A DNA stretch of 64,000 nucleotides from Algoriphagus sp. TR-M9 (GCF_027594545.1 NZ_CP115160.1:402501-466500), one strand, 5' to 3'. Positions 18,993 through 29,246 are shown, counted from the first letter of the stretch. The notes: generated by a model not told the origin, from the letters alone. Made by a program: numbers and translations.

Positions 18993-19132
18993 ATCTTTGT
19001 TTCCCTTTCCTTCCGTAAGGGAATGCAAAGGTAATTTGAATTTCATTTGTCGCAAATGTTGTGTTATTTTTTTTTAATACAGATGGAATAATCGGTTGAT
19101 AATGAGGTAGTAATTTATTTTCCTTTAAGAGC

Positions 19133-20959
19133 TTATTCAAAATTCAACATAAATCCTGCCCTGAACCACCTGCCGGGCATTTGTACAGTGCCTGCTTCTA
19201 CGTATTCCGTATTGGTGATATTAGACGCTTCGGCAAAGAATCCTAACTTCCCGCTTCTGTTGTAATCAGCTCTCATGTCCAGTAGAAAATAGGGATCCTG
19301 ATTCATTCGCTCTACATTTCTGACCTTGGTGTTCCATTCGAATTTTTGGCCAATTCCTAGCAGTACTCCTCCGATCAGCTGGTTTTTCAAAGCCGTCAAC
19401 GCATATCGTGTTTCTATACCAGGCTGCTGCACTTGGTTTGCATCTATGTAATTATAGGAGAGTAAAAACTCCTTGATCTGTATGCTTTGTCCAGTGGGAC
19501 TTAGCTTATAGCTTAGAGATGCCTCAATTCCGTTAAAAGTGACTTCGTTGAAATTCTGAGGTTGCCATGGGGTGTCCTCATCTGGTCTTACCCAGTCTAT
19601 GAGATTGTCAGTGTGACGGTTGTAATACACTAATTCTGCGTGGATGCCGGATTTGCTCCATTTGGCACCTATCTCATAATTCTGCGCTTGCTCAGGTTGA
19701 AGCTCATCGTTTCCTATGTTTGTGGGACCCACATAGTACAGGTCGGTGTAGGTCGGAATGCGGTAACTCACCCCATAACCCGTGTAAAACCTCAGGCTTT
19801 CGCTTGCCTGGAAGCCCAGCTCTGCTCCGGGGAAATGCTTCCAGCCATACTGAGAATAGTAGTTGGAGTACAGCCCTGCTCGCAGATCTACCTGGTCACC
19901 TATATTCACAAGTTGTTCTAAAAACAAACCGGTAAGTGTGCGTTCTTGATCACCCAAATTGGTGCTTTCCAGTACTTCTTTTCTGGTTTCTACTCCGAAT
20001 CCGGTGGTTCCAAGTCCAGTTTTGAAATTCCCATTTGCTTCCAATGCATAGACATTACTCAAATGGTTGTTTTTGTAAAACTCCGGTTCGTTTCTTCGCA
20101 GCAGGTATTCATCAGCATTTTTTCGCCAGTAGGCACGGGTGTTCAGAAAGAAATTCTTCAGATCCAAAGTATGGCTCAGGGAGGCTAGGGTAGTCTGTAT
20201 GCTTTCGTACTGATCAGGGTAAGTGCTGGCATAGAATCCATTTGCCCCAAAATCCCGATCTGCATAGGCGACCATGCCTTTCAGCGTTTGATTTTCTCCC
20301 AAATCCAAGCCTCCTTCATAGAAAATGTTATTGACTTTATAATCTGAATTGTACCAATGACCATTCGAGTCGTCGTGGGAAAATGCCAGGTTTTGCTTGT
20401 AGTTTCCAAGTGGCAATGAACTGGCGAAATTGATCCCTTTCATGCCGAAATCCCCAGCATACCCCTGGATTCTGGCATATTTGGAGTCGCTCAGTTCGGT
20501 GATGACATTGATGGCTCCGGTGTAGGCATTTTGCCCGAAAATACGGGAAGCAGGGCCTTTAAGGACCTCCACCCGGTCTATGTTGACCATAGGGATGGGG
20601 ATGTTCATCATCATGTGTCCACTTTGCGGATCTGTCAGCTTGATGCCGTTCAGCAGCATCAGTGTCTGGTCAAATGACCCGCCTCGTATCCCCACGTCTG
20701 CCTGCACACCAGTCACGCCTCTTTGCCTCACATCCACTCCGGGTACGAAGGACAAAACTTCCGGTAAGCTCCGGGCAGGGGTAGTTTCAAGCTGCATTTT
20801 ACTGACTATGGTCAAGTTTCTACTTTGCTTGGAAAAGGGGATCTGTATCCTGTTTTCATGCACCAAAACCTCCTGTAAGTTTTGTGCAGTGCTGTCATTT
20901 TGAGCAAAAACCTCTTTTGAAAGTGAAGACAAAAAGACCAGAAGAATTAATTTTTTCAT
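19133..20959 (-). CDS. TonB-dependent outer-membrane receptor, BtuB-like
   Basis: Outer-membrane importer of about 609 residues. The start giving MKKLILLVFLSSLSKEVFAQ provides a signal peptide; the longer TTG frame adds 18 residues before it. A plug domain follows (PARSLPEVLSFVPGVDVRQR, GIRGGSFDQTLMLLNGIKL, DRVEVLKGPASRIFG, GAINVIT), then a C-terminal beta-barrel ending in MLNFE. The short barrel and plug resemble cobalamin and siderophore receptors. No cobalamin riboswitch is seen in the 158-bp upstream gap, so the ligand is open. Confidence 0.88.
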   Translation of the reverse strand: MKKLILLVFLSSLSKEVFAQNDSTAQNLQEVLVHENRIQIPFSKQSRNLTIVSKMQLETTPARSLPEVLSFVPGVDVRQRGVTGVQADVGIRGGSFDQTLMLLNGIKLTDPQSGHMMMNIPIPMVNIDRVEVLKGPASRIFGQNAYTGAINVITELSDSKYARIQGYAGDFGMKGINFASSLPLGNYKQNLAFSHDDSNGHWYNSDYKVNNIFYEGGLDLGENQTLKGMVAYADRDFGANGFYASTYPDQYESIQTTLASLSHTLDLKNFFLNTRAYWRKNADEYLLRRNEPEFYKNNHLSNVYALEANGNFKTGLGTTGFGVETRKEVLESTNLGDQERTLTGLFLEQLVNIGDQVDLRAGLYSNYYSQYGWKHFPGAELGFQASESLRFYTGYGVSYRIPTYTDLYYVGPTNIGNDELQPEQAQNYEIGAKWSKSGIHAELVYYNRHTDNLIDWVRPDEDTPWQPQNFNEVTFNGIEASLSYKLSPTGQSIQIKEFLLSYNYIDANQVQQPGIETRYALTALKNQLIGGVLLGIGQKFEWNTKVRNVERMNQDPYFLLDMRADYNRSGKLGFFAEASNITNTEYVEAGTVQMPGRWFRAGFMLNFE

Positions 20960-21088
20960 GAAAATGTATGCGTTTGAGGCTTCAAAAGTGGGGTTAAAAA
21001 AAGCCTTTTGCAATACTGCTTTATTTCAAAAAAATGTTAATCAGGCTACACTTGTGTAATATTCAATGGATGGATCCATCACAATGTC

Positions 21089-21096
21089 TATTTTTG
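21089..21096 (+). promoter_or_regulatory. Candidate -7 element of the M1 peptidase gene
   Basis: TATTTTTG, 21 bp before the start codon, matches TAnnTTTG. I see no good -33 TTTG at the usual distance. Confidence 0.4.
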
Positions 21097-21117
21097 GGGC
21101 TAAACCAAATATGAATT

Positions 21118-23079
21118 ATGAGAAGTAAATTATTTATGACGCTACTTCTTGCCGGAGCCAGTCTGACAGGAATTAGTACTTCTTTTGCGCAGCAAGTCAA
21201 GGAGAACAACCAGGCCGAGTTTGGGGAGTTCATGAACCGAAAGGGTACCTATACCCGCTCGGCTTCAGGCAAGCCTAATGTGGGCTACTGGCAAAATGAG
21301 GCAGATTATGAAATCAACGTGACGCTGGACGAGGAAGCGCACACCTTGTCGGGGAGTATCACGCTAAGTTACACCAATAACAGCCCGGAGTCCTTGGACT
21401 TTATCTGGATGCAGATGGAGCAAAACAGATTTAAGGAAGACTCCAGAGGTACGCTGACCACACCGATTCAGGGTAATCGCTACAATGGTGATACTGACGG
21501 TGGCTATGACATCGCAAATCTTCAGGCCAAAGTGGGTTCTAAAGGCTCTACTTCAAATAAGTACATTGTGAGCGACACCAGAATGCAAGTTTGGTTCAAT
21601 GAACCTATCCCTGCCAATGGTGGAACAGCGACTGTCTCAATGGATTTCTCTTTCAAAGTTCCGGTAGAAGGAATGGACAGGATGGGAAGATTGGAAGTTG
21701 AAGATGGCTGGATCTACGCGTTTGCGCAGTGGTATCCAAAGGTTGCTGTTTTCGACGATATAGAAGGATGGAATGTGGATCCGTACCTTGGAGCAGGTGA
21801 GTTTTATCTGGAGTATGGGGACTTTGAATATTCCGTGACGGTTCCTTACGACTATGTAGTAGTAGGGTCGGGGGAACTATTGAATCCTAAGGAAGTACTG
21901 AGTAAGGAACTTCAAAATCGCTACGCAAAAGCACAAGAAAGCGATACTACAGTAATGTTGATCACAGCGGATGAATTGGGAAATACGGAACTGACCAGGC
22001 CTAAGCAAGACGGGACTATTACCTGGGAGTTTGCCATAGAAAACAGCCGTGATGTAGCCTTTGCTGCTTCAAGAGCATTCATCTGGGATGCTGCAAAAAT
22101 CGATCTTCCTAGCGGAAAGAAAATTCTGGCCCAATCTGTCTATCCAAAAGAATCCGATGGTCAGGAAGCATGGGCCAGGTCTACAGAATACAGTAAGGCC
22201 TCTATCGAGCATTATTCAGAAAAGTGGTTTGAGTACCCCTACGCCAGTGCTACGAACGTAGCAGCTGACATTGGAGGGATGGAATACCCGGGATTGAACT
22301 TCTGTAGCTACAATTCCAAAGGGGAAGGACTTTGGGGAGTGACTGATCATGAGTTTGGACACAACTGGTTCCCCATGATCGTTGGAACCAACGAGCGTAG
22401 ATATGCTTGGATGGATGAGGGTTTCAATACTTTCATCAACCACTACAGTACTTTGGCCTTCAATGACGGGGAGTATCCTTCCAATTTGAATCAAACCAGA
22501 AGGTATGTTAATTTCTTCACCAGCGAAACCAGAGAAGGCATAGACACTTACCCTGATGTGGTTAATATCAGTAATCTTGGAATGCTCGCTTATAACAAGC
22601 CTGCGATGGGACTGTTGATGCTTCGAGAGTATATTTTGGGTCATGAGCGATTTGACAATGCGTTTAGATCCTATATCAAAACTTGGGCTTACAAGCATCC
22701 TCAGCCCTCTGACTTCTTTAACCATATGGACAATGTGGCAGGAGAGAATCTTTCTTGGTTCTGGAATGGTTGGTTCACAGGTACCGGAAATATCGATCTA
22801 GGTATCAGCGCGGTGATTCCTTATGCGGGAAATTATGTGGTAGTATTGAGCAACAAAGGAGAGATTCCTATGCCGGTGCTGCTAGAAATCAGCTATGACG
22901 ATGGTACTACGGAGCGCAAAATGCTCCCAGTGGAGATCTGGCAAAGAGGAGATACTTGGAATCACCTGATCAAAACCGAGAAGAAAATCGAGTCTGTGGT
23001 AATCGATCCTGATAAAATCCTTCCGGATATTAATCTAGGAAATGATAATTGGCCACAAGCGCTTTACGATAACAAATAA
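21118..23079 (+). CDS. M1 family metallopeptidase
   Basis: Exported zinc aminopeptidase-type protein, 653 residues, with a signal peptide (LLLAGASLTGISTSFAQ). GGMEYPG is the exopeptidase-type substrate-binding motif; HEFGHNWFP is the HExxH zinc motif; WMDEGFNTF supplies the third zinc ligand downstream. It probably trims peptides in the periplasm. Divergent from the TonB receptor, with a terminator right after the stop. Confidence 0.92.
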   Translation: MRSKLFMTLLLAGASLTGISTSFAQQVKENNQAEFGEFMNRKGTYTRSASGKPNVGYWQNEADYEINVTLDEEAHTLSGSITLSYTNNSPESLDFIWMQMEQNRFKEDSRGTLTTPIQGNRYNGDTDGGYDIANLQAKVGSKGSTSNKYIVSDTRMQVWFNEPIPANGGTATVSMDFSFKVPVEGMDRMGRLEVEDGWIYAFAQWYPKVAVFDDIEGWNVDPYLGAGEFYLEYGDFEYSVTVPYDYVVVGSGELLNPKEVLSKELQNRYAKAQESDTTVMLITADELGNTELTRPKQDGTITWEFAIENSRDVAFAASRAFIWDAAKIDLPSGKKILAQSVYPKESDGQEAWARSTEYSKASIEHYSEKWFEYPYASATNVAADIGGMEYPGLNFCSYNSKGEGLWGVTDHEFGHNWFPMIVGTNERRYAWMDEGFNTFINHYSTLAFNDGEYPSNLNQTRRYVNFFTSETREGIDTYPDVVNISNLGMLAYNKPAMGLLMLREYILGHERFDNAFRSYIKTWAYKHPQPSDFFNHMDNVAGENLSWFWNGWFTGTGNIDLGISAVIPYAGNYVVVLSNKGEIPMPVLLEISYDDGTTERKMLPVEIWQRGDTWNHLIKTEKKIESVVIDPDKILPDINLGNDNWPQALYDNK

Positions 23080-23087
23080 GTAACTAA

Positions 23088-23118
23088 AAATGCCCGGACG
23101 GTAATCCGGGCATTTTTT
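23088..23118 (+). terminator. Terminator of the M1 peptidase gene
   Basis: Hairpin AAATGCCCGGA / TCCGGGCATTT followed by a T-run, within 40 bp of the stop codon. Confidence 0.88.
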
Positions 23119-23215
23119 ATCTTATGGTAGCTGTAAGCTATTTTTTTATATGTATATCCACTACTATCCAGTCCCATTCCTTAACTACTGGCATTCATTC
23201 GGATAATCAGATTTT

Positions 23216-24691
23216 TTATTTTATCCACCATGTCATTTCGTGGATGTTGTCGTTGCCAGCGCCGAACTGCTTGGCAATCGCAGAAGTTACGTTGTCTGCA
23301 TTATAGTTATACTCTGATTGTGGATAGATCCATCTATAAGGGATTTCTACGCCTTCCGGTCTTCTGAATTCAGGGTAGCCCGTTCTATGGTGATCATAGA
23401 ATGAAGTCCATTGCATCTGGAAGAATGACTGCAGGTACTTTTGCATCACGATCAATTGGATTTTCTCCTCATCACTCATTGCTTTAGAAAAATCATTGAT
23501 AGGCTCACTCAGGTAATTTGATGCGGCATTTGCATCTACATAGCCACTGTATTCTTCAGAATACATCTCGTAAAACTGAAATGAAGCTTTCACACCTTCT
23601 TCATAGAGTGTCTTTGCGTCTGCATTGATCCACCCTCTCACGGCAGCCTCGGCCAGTATCAACTGTTGTTCAGAGTAGCCAAGGAGTTTGTAAGGCTCAT
23701 TGACCGGATCTCTATGATAGCGATCGTTTACTTTCGAAACATTGCCTTGTGTAGCTTTTTCATTCACTTCTCCATAAGGAGCTGCTGGATCGCCTCCCTC
23801 ATAAGCGCTAAAGTCATCTATAGCCTTTCCTGCTTCCTTGGCAGATTTGGTTTGAGTGCTGTAGATAAAAAGACGGGGATCTTTTCTTTCTTGAAGCCGC
23901 TGGATGAATGTGGAGTCCATGTACATTCCAGAGCTGAATCCACTACTATTGAAGTCTGGGTACCTGTTGTTTTGCTGATCGAGGAAAACCAGTTGACCAC
24001 TCTCGGATTCATTTTCCATTAAAGGACTATTAGTGTAAATACTGTTGAATTCACTGAAGTCGATTTCTCCAGAAGTTTCTTTTGGAGACAAAGTCAAAAG
24101 CACCTTTAGTCGAAAGGCATTGATGAGTTTTCTCCAAGAAAGGATATTGCCACCGTAGATGATGTCCCCGGCTATGATGGTGTTTTGCGCAGCAAGAATG
24201 TTTTCGGCTTCTGCAAGTTCGGCTAAAATGCCTTTGAAAACCTCTGCCTGTTCATCATAAATAGGCGCATAACCCTCATCCGTTTCCCCTTTCAAAGCGG
24301 CAGTATAAGGAACATCACCAAAGTTCAGTGTTAGGTTAAAGAAGTAGTAGCTGCGGAAAAACTTCCCTAATGCAACATAAGAGGGTTCATTGATACGCTC
24401 GGCTTCTTCGATCATTTTGGTGACATTTCTCAATACGGAGTAAGGTCCAAAACTACCTCTGTCCCATTTGTAGTATTGATTGGTGTTCTCTCCATCAGTT
24501 TGCACCAGCATTTTTTGGGCATAAAGCGGGGAGGTACCTCCATAAGCTCTGAATACATCCCACTCTACATTTGTAAGGAGGAGCTGTGGATGGGTTTCAG
24601 TGGGGAGGTTTGGATTGATGTTCATTTCCTCCAAATCAGCACAGGAGGAAAGCATCAAAGAAAAGAGAAGGATTGCTATTATGTTTTTCAT
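23216..24691 (-). CDS. SusD/RagB family nutrient-binding lipoprotein
   Basis: Surface lipoprotein of 491 residues that caps a SusC-type transporter. Signal peptide with lipobox LMLSSC (acylated C17), followed by helical TPR-like segments of the SusD fold; NINPNLPTETHPQLLLTNVEWD matches the SusD-like group 2. It lies 32 bp downstream of the SusC gene and is its partner. No glycoside hydrolase, protease or regulator is adjacent, so the substrate is unknown. Confidence 0.92.
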   Translation of the reverse strand: MKNIIAILLFSLMLSSCADLEEMNINPNLPTETHPQLLLTNVEWDVFRAYGGTSPLYAQKMLVQTDGENTNQYYKWDRGSFGPYSVLRNVTKMIEEAERINEPSYVALGKFFRSYYFFNLTLNFGDVPYTAALKGETDEGYAPIYDEQAEVFKGILAELAEAENILAAQNTIIAGDIIYGGNILSWRKLINAFRLKVLLTLSPKETSGEIDFSEFNSIYTNSPLMENESESGQLVFLDQQNNRYPDFNSSGFSSGMYMDSTFIQRLQERKDPRLFIYSTQTKSAKEAGKAIDDFSAYEGGDPAAPYGEVNEKATQGNVSKVNDRYHRDPVNEPYKLLGYSEQQLILAEAAVRGWINADAKTLYEEGVKASFQFYEMYSEEYSGYVDANAASNYLSEPINDFSKAMSDEEKIQLIVMQKYLQSFFQMQWTSFYDHHRTGYPEFRRPEGVEIPYRWIYPQSEYNYNADNVTSAIAKQFGAGNDNIHEMTWWIK

Positions 24692-24723
24692 GTTTATTCT
24701 AGCTTTTGTCTGACTGAAATCAA

Positions 24724-27700
24724 TTAAAATACGGCTTTCAAAGTCATGCCCACATATCGTGAGGATGGATCCTGCAGGTTATTGTCATTTCCAAAGTCAG
24801 GGTCTAGGTAGGGTAGTTTTTTCAGTACAAAAAGGTTGTATCCGTACAAGGTCAGGTCTAGGTTCTTGATTTTATTGGATGGCAGGATGTTCATCAGGTC
24901 ATACGTCACAGATAGTCTCCTCAGCTTCAGAAAAGATCTGTCGTACACATTGGCAAAGGTTTCACTTTCGTCTTCAGTGACTTGAGCTCTATATGGGTAA
25001 GTCTGAGACCAGGTCTGCCAGCTCACAGCCGTAGTATTCGGTGCGTATTCCCGGGTGTCAGAGATCACATTTCCATCTACATCCCGCACTAGTTCCCCCT
25101 CGGTGACCACTACACCTTCAGGTACATAGACAGGTTGTCCGGCCGCGTACTCCTCATCTCTATATTGGGTAGAGTTAGGATGCTTTCCTCCCCACCACAT
25201 TTTCTCTATAGTGATAGACCGGAGTAGTCCTCCCCAGGCACCATCTACATCCATGGCTATCCTGAACTTGTTGATGTTAAATTGATTTTGGATTCCAAAT
25301 CTCCAAGAAGGGTCAAGGTGGCCGATATTGGTAGGGAAGGGATCTCTGCTAGGCATTCCGGTGTTTGCGTCCAGTATTACTTGACCGTCAGCGCTTTTTT
25401 GCCATACTGTCGCGTAATAGCTATCTGCCCGGTCACCCACTTTTAGGTTGCCAAAGTTGTCATCACCTCCGTAGATTCCGGTGAGTTTTCGCTCAAACTT
25501 TGTCCAGTTGGCACCAATGTTCCAGCTGAATTTTTCTTTCTGAATCGCAGCATAGTTTAACATCAATTCAAATCCATTGGTGGTGTATTCGTTTCCGTTT
25601 ACTTTTCTAGTGCTGAATCCTGAAGCTTGGGAAATACTTAGGTCAATGATCTGGTTTTCGTCAAGAATCCTGTAGTAAGTTCCTTCAAGCGTAAATCTTT
25701 TTTGCGCAAAGGATGTAAATAATCCGGCTTCAAAAGTGGTGGATTTCTGAGGCATAATCTCCGGATTCACCAAGCTGGAAGAGTAGTTTACAGAAGGTGT
25801 AGAGCCATAGGTGATTCCTTTATTGTATGCAGAATAGATGCTGTATGGGCTCAAATCGCTAGAAACTTCCGACCAAGAGCTATATACTTTGACAAAATCA
25901 ATAGCCTTAGGCAGATTGATGAACTCCGAAACAATAGCGCTCACCGAAGCCGAAGGGTAGAAATAAGAGTTGTTGGCCTTGGGTAAGGTAGATGACCAGT
26001 CATTTCTAGCCGTTACATTCAAGAAAATTGACTGCCATAGGTCCAGTCCTACCGAACCATAAAGACTTCGGATTTCCTTTTCCTCAAGATAATTAGAGGC
26101 CTGAACAGGTCCTTGAGTATTGTTTAAACTGTATACATAAGGTACTATGAGTCCATCTGAAGAGGAGTATGCTTGCTTGTAACTTCTGTAGAAACTAGAG
26201 GCACCCGCATTTACCGTGAGTCCAAGGGTCTCTGTCAGGGATTTGTTATAGGCGGCTAAGAAATCAGTATCCAGGTTAAGCTGATCATCATTCCAAAACT
26301 TGTAATCTCCATTTCTTGAATCCCCATAGTTCATGTAGGATTTGGGACTTTGCATGTCCTCAAACAATGACTTTTGTCTTGCAGAAATTCTCCCTTGCAC
26401 ATACAGATCAGGAGTGATTTGGTACTTCAGTTTCAGCTTCCCGTCCATGACATTTCTATTGTGGACTTGGTTGAGCTCATGAGCAGCGAAGTAGACATTG
26501 TTATACCAGGCATAGTTGAAGTTTGCCTGTCTGTAGCCTTCCAGTCCAGGTACATACATGTGATCCTTCAGGTCCTGTCCATTTACATCATCGCCCATCC
26601 AAATCAGAATAGTGTACATGTGGTTTTTTGGGCCATAGCCATACCTAGGATAATTGGGAGAATAGACCTTATTGTATCCTAGAGTGGCGTCCAACTGTAA
26701 TTTCTCGCTGAGTTTGAAAGAGGAGTTAAAATTGAATCCTCCGGTATTTACCGAGGTGTTCGGTACCTGCCCTTGCTGATAAGCATAGTTTGCAGAAAAT
26801 CGCAATTGAGCTTTTTCTCCTTGGTAGGCAACAGACACATCGTTTTTGGTGACTACACCTGTTCTTAAAAAATCATTCAAATTGTCATGGCGTTTCCACT
26901 CGGTTGGGACGCGCTCATAGCGGGATTTGTCATCGTAAACCGTCCCGGTGACACTACCGTACCACTCGATTTCTTCACCAGTTTGCTTGTCTCGGATAGG
27001 AGAGTTCCACTGAGGTACCATGACTCCAGGCTCGAATTTGGGACCCCAGATCATGTCACCATCTGAAATGCCACCATCTGCTCCGTCCCAAAATTCGTAT
27101 TTGCCATTAGAGCCGTTGCCGTATTCGGTTTGCGTTTCAGGAAAAACCGTGAAACCTGCCGTCACCATATTGTTGGTAGTGGCAGTCACAGTAAGGCCTT
27201 CTTTTGAAGCATTTTTCCGGGTGATGAGAATAGCTCCATTTTTACCCCTAGAGCCATAAAGTGCAGAAGCGGCACCTCCTTTTAGCACATTGATGCTTTC
27301 AATGTTTTCAGGTGAGATATCAAAAAAGTCTGTCTCTACAGGTACCCCATCCAGTACAATTAAAGGGTTTTTTCCTCTTAGGCTAAAAGATGGTGATTGA
27401 AACATTCCTGTAGGGTTGCTGACAGTAAGTCCCGCTATTTGCCCAGAAAGGGCATTGCCCAAATTGAGGGTAGACGCTTCAGCTATTGCATCCATAGGAA
27501 CCTCTTGGGTCACATAACCTAGCTTTTTCTTCTGTTGCTTAATTCCTATCGCGGTGACTACTACCTCGTCCAGAGATCTGCTGTCTTCCTCTAGGGTGAC
27601 GTTGATAATGCTCCGACCGTTAATCGTTTCTTCTTGCGCTTCAAATCCTATGAAACTAAATATCAACGTGGCATTTTCATCGGCCATGATGTTGTAGTTG

Positions 27701-27870
27701 CCTTCAAAATCTGCAACCGTCCCTTTGGTGGTTCCTTTCACCAAAACCGTGACTCCGGGGAGACCTTCTCCCGTGGCGTCTGATACTTTTCCTTTGATCT
27801 GTACCTGCGCTAGTAGGCATGTAGGCAAGAGCAGCATCAACAAAGCAATAACTGTAAAAGTCTTCTTCAT
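24724..27870 (-). CDS. SusC/RagA family TonB-linked outer-membrane transporter
   Basis: A 1048-residue TonB-dependent importer. Signal peptide (ALLMLLLPTCLLAQ), N-terminal carboxypeptidase-regulatory-like domain (VQIKGKVSDATGEGLPGVTV), linker SLDEVVVTAIG, plug with NPLIVLDGVPVE and LKGGAASALYGSRGKNGAI, then a long beta-barrel ending in YVGMTLKAVF. The architecture is standard. It forms an operon with the SusD gene downstream. No anti-sigma or sigma pair is seen nearby. Confidence 0.95.
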   Translation of the reverse strand: MKKTFTVIALLMLLLPTCLLAQVQIKGKVSDATGEGLPGVTVLVKGTTKGTVADFEGNYNIMADENATLIFSFIGFEAQEETINGRSIINVTLEEDSRSLDEVVVTAIGIKQQKKKLGYVTQEVPMDAIAEASTLNLGNALSGQIAGLTVSNPTGMFQSPSFSLRGKNPLIVLDGVPVETDFFDISPENIESINVLKGGAASALYGSRGKNGAILITRKNASKEGLTVTATTNNMVTAGFTVFPETQTEYGNGSNGKYEFWDGADGGISDGDMIWGPKFEPGVMVPQWNSPIRDKQTGEEIEWYGSVTGTVYDDKSRYERVPTEWKRHDNLNDFLRTGVVTKNDVSVAYQGEKAQLRFSANYAYQQGQVPNTSVNTGGFNFNSSFKLSEKLQLDATLGYNKVYSPNYPRYGYGPKNHMYTILIWMGDDVNGQDLKDHMYVPGLEGYRQANFNYAWYNNVYFAAHELNQVHNRNVMDGKLKLKYQITPDLYVQGRISARQKSLFEDMQSPKSYMNYGDSRNGDYKFWNDDQLNLDTDFLAAYNKSLTETLGLTVNAGASSFYRSYKQAYSSSDGLIVPYVYSLNNTQGPVQASNYLEEKEIRSLYGSVGLDLWQSIFLNVTARNDWSSTLPKANNSYFYPSASVSAIVSEFINLPKAIDFVKVYSSWSEVSSDLSPYSIYSAYNKGITYGSTPSVNYSSSLVNPEIMPQKSTTFEAGLFTSFAQKRFTLEGTYYRILDENQIIDLSISQASGFSTRKVNGNEYTTNGFELMLNYAAIQKEKFSWNIGANWTKFERKLTGIYGGDDNFGNLKVGDRADSYYATVWQKSADGQVILDANTGMPSRDPFPTNIGHLDPSWRFGIQNQFNINKFRIAMDVDGAWGGLLRSITIEKMWWGGKHPNSTQYRDEEYAAGQPVYVPEGVVVTEGELVRDVDGNVISDTREYAPNTTAVSWQTWSQTYPYRAQVTEDESETFANVYDRSFLKLRRLSVTYDLMNILPSNKIKNLDLTLYGYNLFVLKKLPYLDPDFGNDNNLQDPSSRYVGMTLKAVF

Positions 27871-28270
27871 TTTTTGATTTTAAAACTTTAGAAATGTATT
27901 TAAGTAATTGATAATCAGTTTTTAATTCAGTTAAAAAGAGGCTGATTTATCAAAGCCCAAAAGTATTGAAGAGTAGAAGATCAGGTTGAAAAATGGGGTT
28001 TTGAATTTGTTATTTTAAAGGACAAGAAAATAAACAAGTGGTAACACCAAAATGGCTTTTAGCTTCGGAATTAGCTTTTATAGGAAGGGAAAAGTCAATA
28101 ATCAACTGAATTCCATCAAATCAAACCTGTTATTTTTTTAGGTGTTCGTGATTTCTTTGAAGAAATCTTAATCAATCCCTATAAATAATCCCGGAAATTT
28201 TAACAATGAATTAACGGGGAGGGCTGTCCTAGAATCACTTTATTTCTGCAATAAAAATGGCATGCCTATA
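27871..28270. other. Intergenic region upstream of susC
   Basis: AT-rich sequence without convincing genes. I recognise no RNA gene or riboswitch. It probably carries the promoter of the SusC operon on the minus strand, but no consensus element stands out. Confidence 0.5.
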
Positions 28271-28277
28271 AAAATAG

Positions 28278-28303
28278 AAACCCAGATTTTGTGGTCTGGG
28301 TTA
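28278..28303. terminator. Possible hairpin terminator
   Basis: AACCCAGA-TTTTGTGG-TCTGGGTT. The T-run on either side is weak, so this may be only a structural repeat. Confidence 0.4.
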
Positions 28304-28335
28304 TTGTAAAGAATGGGGGAGAAAAGCTTTAATAG

Positions 28336-28395
28336 GATTATCCGCAATGATGCCATTCACCTTAGATCCTTCGCTTATCTGGTCGGAAGACCGAT
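28336..28395 (+). repeat. Dispersed 60-bp repeat B, copy 2
   Basis: Pairs with 18540-18599 (four substitutions over 60 bp). It is followed directly by TGACCGAAG and lies in the gap between susC and the VOC gene. Confidence 0.8.
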
Positions 28396-28545
28396 GACCG
28401 AAGATGTTGGAAGTGGAAAGTTTGGTATGGCCACTGCGCCTGTCGGCCGAAGGAGGAAGGCAAGGTACGAGCCGCGGCAGTCTCAGAATCAAAGGCAGAA
28501 GCTCAAAGCTCAATGCTGAAAGTAGGTCTATACAGTAGATTTTGA

Positions 28546-28605
28546 GACCCTGAAGGGGTCAAATTTTTAATAGCCCAGGGTAAGGAGGAACGACGCAACC
28601 CTGGG
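28546..28605. repeat. Two consecutive palindromes, REP-like element
   Basis: GACCC-TGAAG-GGGTC at 28546-28560, then CCCAGGGT / ACCCTGGG at 28574-28605 around an 8+ bp GC-rich centre. The pair lies just downstream of the minus-strand VOC gene. It resembles extragenic palindromic elements; I cannot confirm other copies in this window. Confidence 0.5.
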
Positions 28606-28636
28606 TTCAATGTAGAACTGCGGATATCCATAAACT

Positions 28637-29068
28637 TTAATAATCATCATTGATCTCCAGCCACATGCCGTCTGGATCTTGGATGTAAATCTGGCGTATG
28701 CCATCCACTCGAATGGTAACCTTTCCTTTTTCTCCTAGCCAGCTTTCAAAAGGATAATCGGTGTTTTCTAAGGTCTTGATAAAGGCATCCATATCCTTCA
28801 TGCTAAAACAGAGGTGATTTACTTTTGAGATTTGGGTTGGGATATTGGGAGCTTCGATGATATGCAGAGCAGCACCTCCTCCTATATTGTACCAGGCGTG
28901 CAGCCCATCTTTGAAGGGTTCTTCGATTTCTTCCAGACCTACGATATTTTGATAAAAGTTCATGCTCTCTTCCAAATCACTTACGTGGACGGCAATATGG
29001 TTTACTTTGATCTGGGCAAATGTGCTCATGGATATACTGAGTAATAGTACTGTAAATAATGTTTTCAT
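28637..29068 (-). CDS. Exported VOC (glyoxalase-like) family protein
   Basis: A 143-residue protein with a signal peptide (TVLLLSISMSTFAQ) and one vicinal-oxygen-chelate domain: VNHIAVHVSDLEESMNFYQNI, HAWYNIGGGAALHIIE, KVNHLCFSMKDMDAF and YIQDPDGMWLEI. Metal-ligand-type His and Glu residues are present. VOC proteins include glyoxalases and dioxygenases, but an exported copy is not easily assigned. It is a single gene. Confidence 0.85.
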   Translation of the reverse strand: MKTLFTVLLLSISMSTFAQIKVNHIAVHVSDLEESMNFYQNIVGLEEIEEPFKDGLHAWYNIGGGAALHIIEAPNIPTQISKVNHLCFSMKDMDAFIKTLENTDYPFESWLGEKGKVTIRVDGIRQIYIQDPDGMWLEINDDY

Positions 29069-29246
29069 GGTGCTTTTGGACTGGGTTTCTAAGGATTTGT
29101 AGCTAATGATAGGCTTTTTGAAAATAGAAGGAAAGCAATTTTACAAGAAATGAAGAATTGGCATGAGGGAGCTATTATTCAGAATCTTGGCATTGCTCCT
29201 ATTTCGCTATGCTGATCCTGGTGGTAGTATCCATATTTTGGTACAA

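Noticed and set aside
18865..19140. 91-residue frame on the minus strand
   Set aside because: It covers a tRNA-Val gene, so it is a shadow.
20960..21117. Possible cobalamin riboswitch before the BtuB-like receptor
   Set aside because: The 158-bp gap has no recognisable B12-box or riboswitch core, and it also has to hold the divergent M1 promoter.
23216..27870. Polysaccharide utilisation locus
   Set aside because: The SusCD pair has no glycoside hydrolase, lyase or regulator next to it, so a glycan substrate cannot be claimed.
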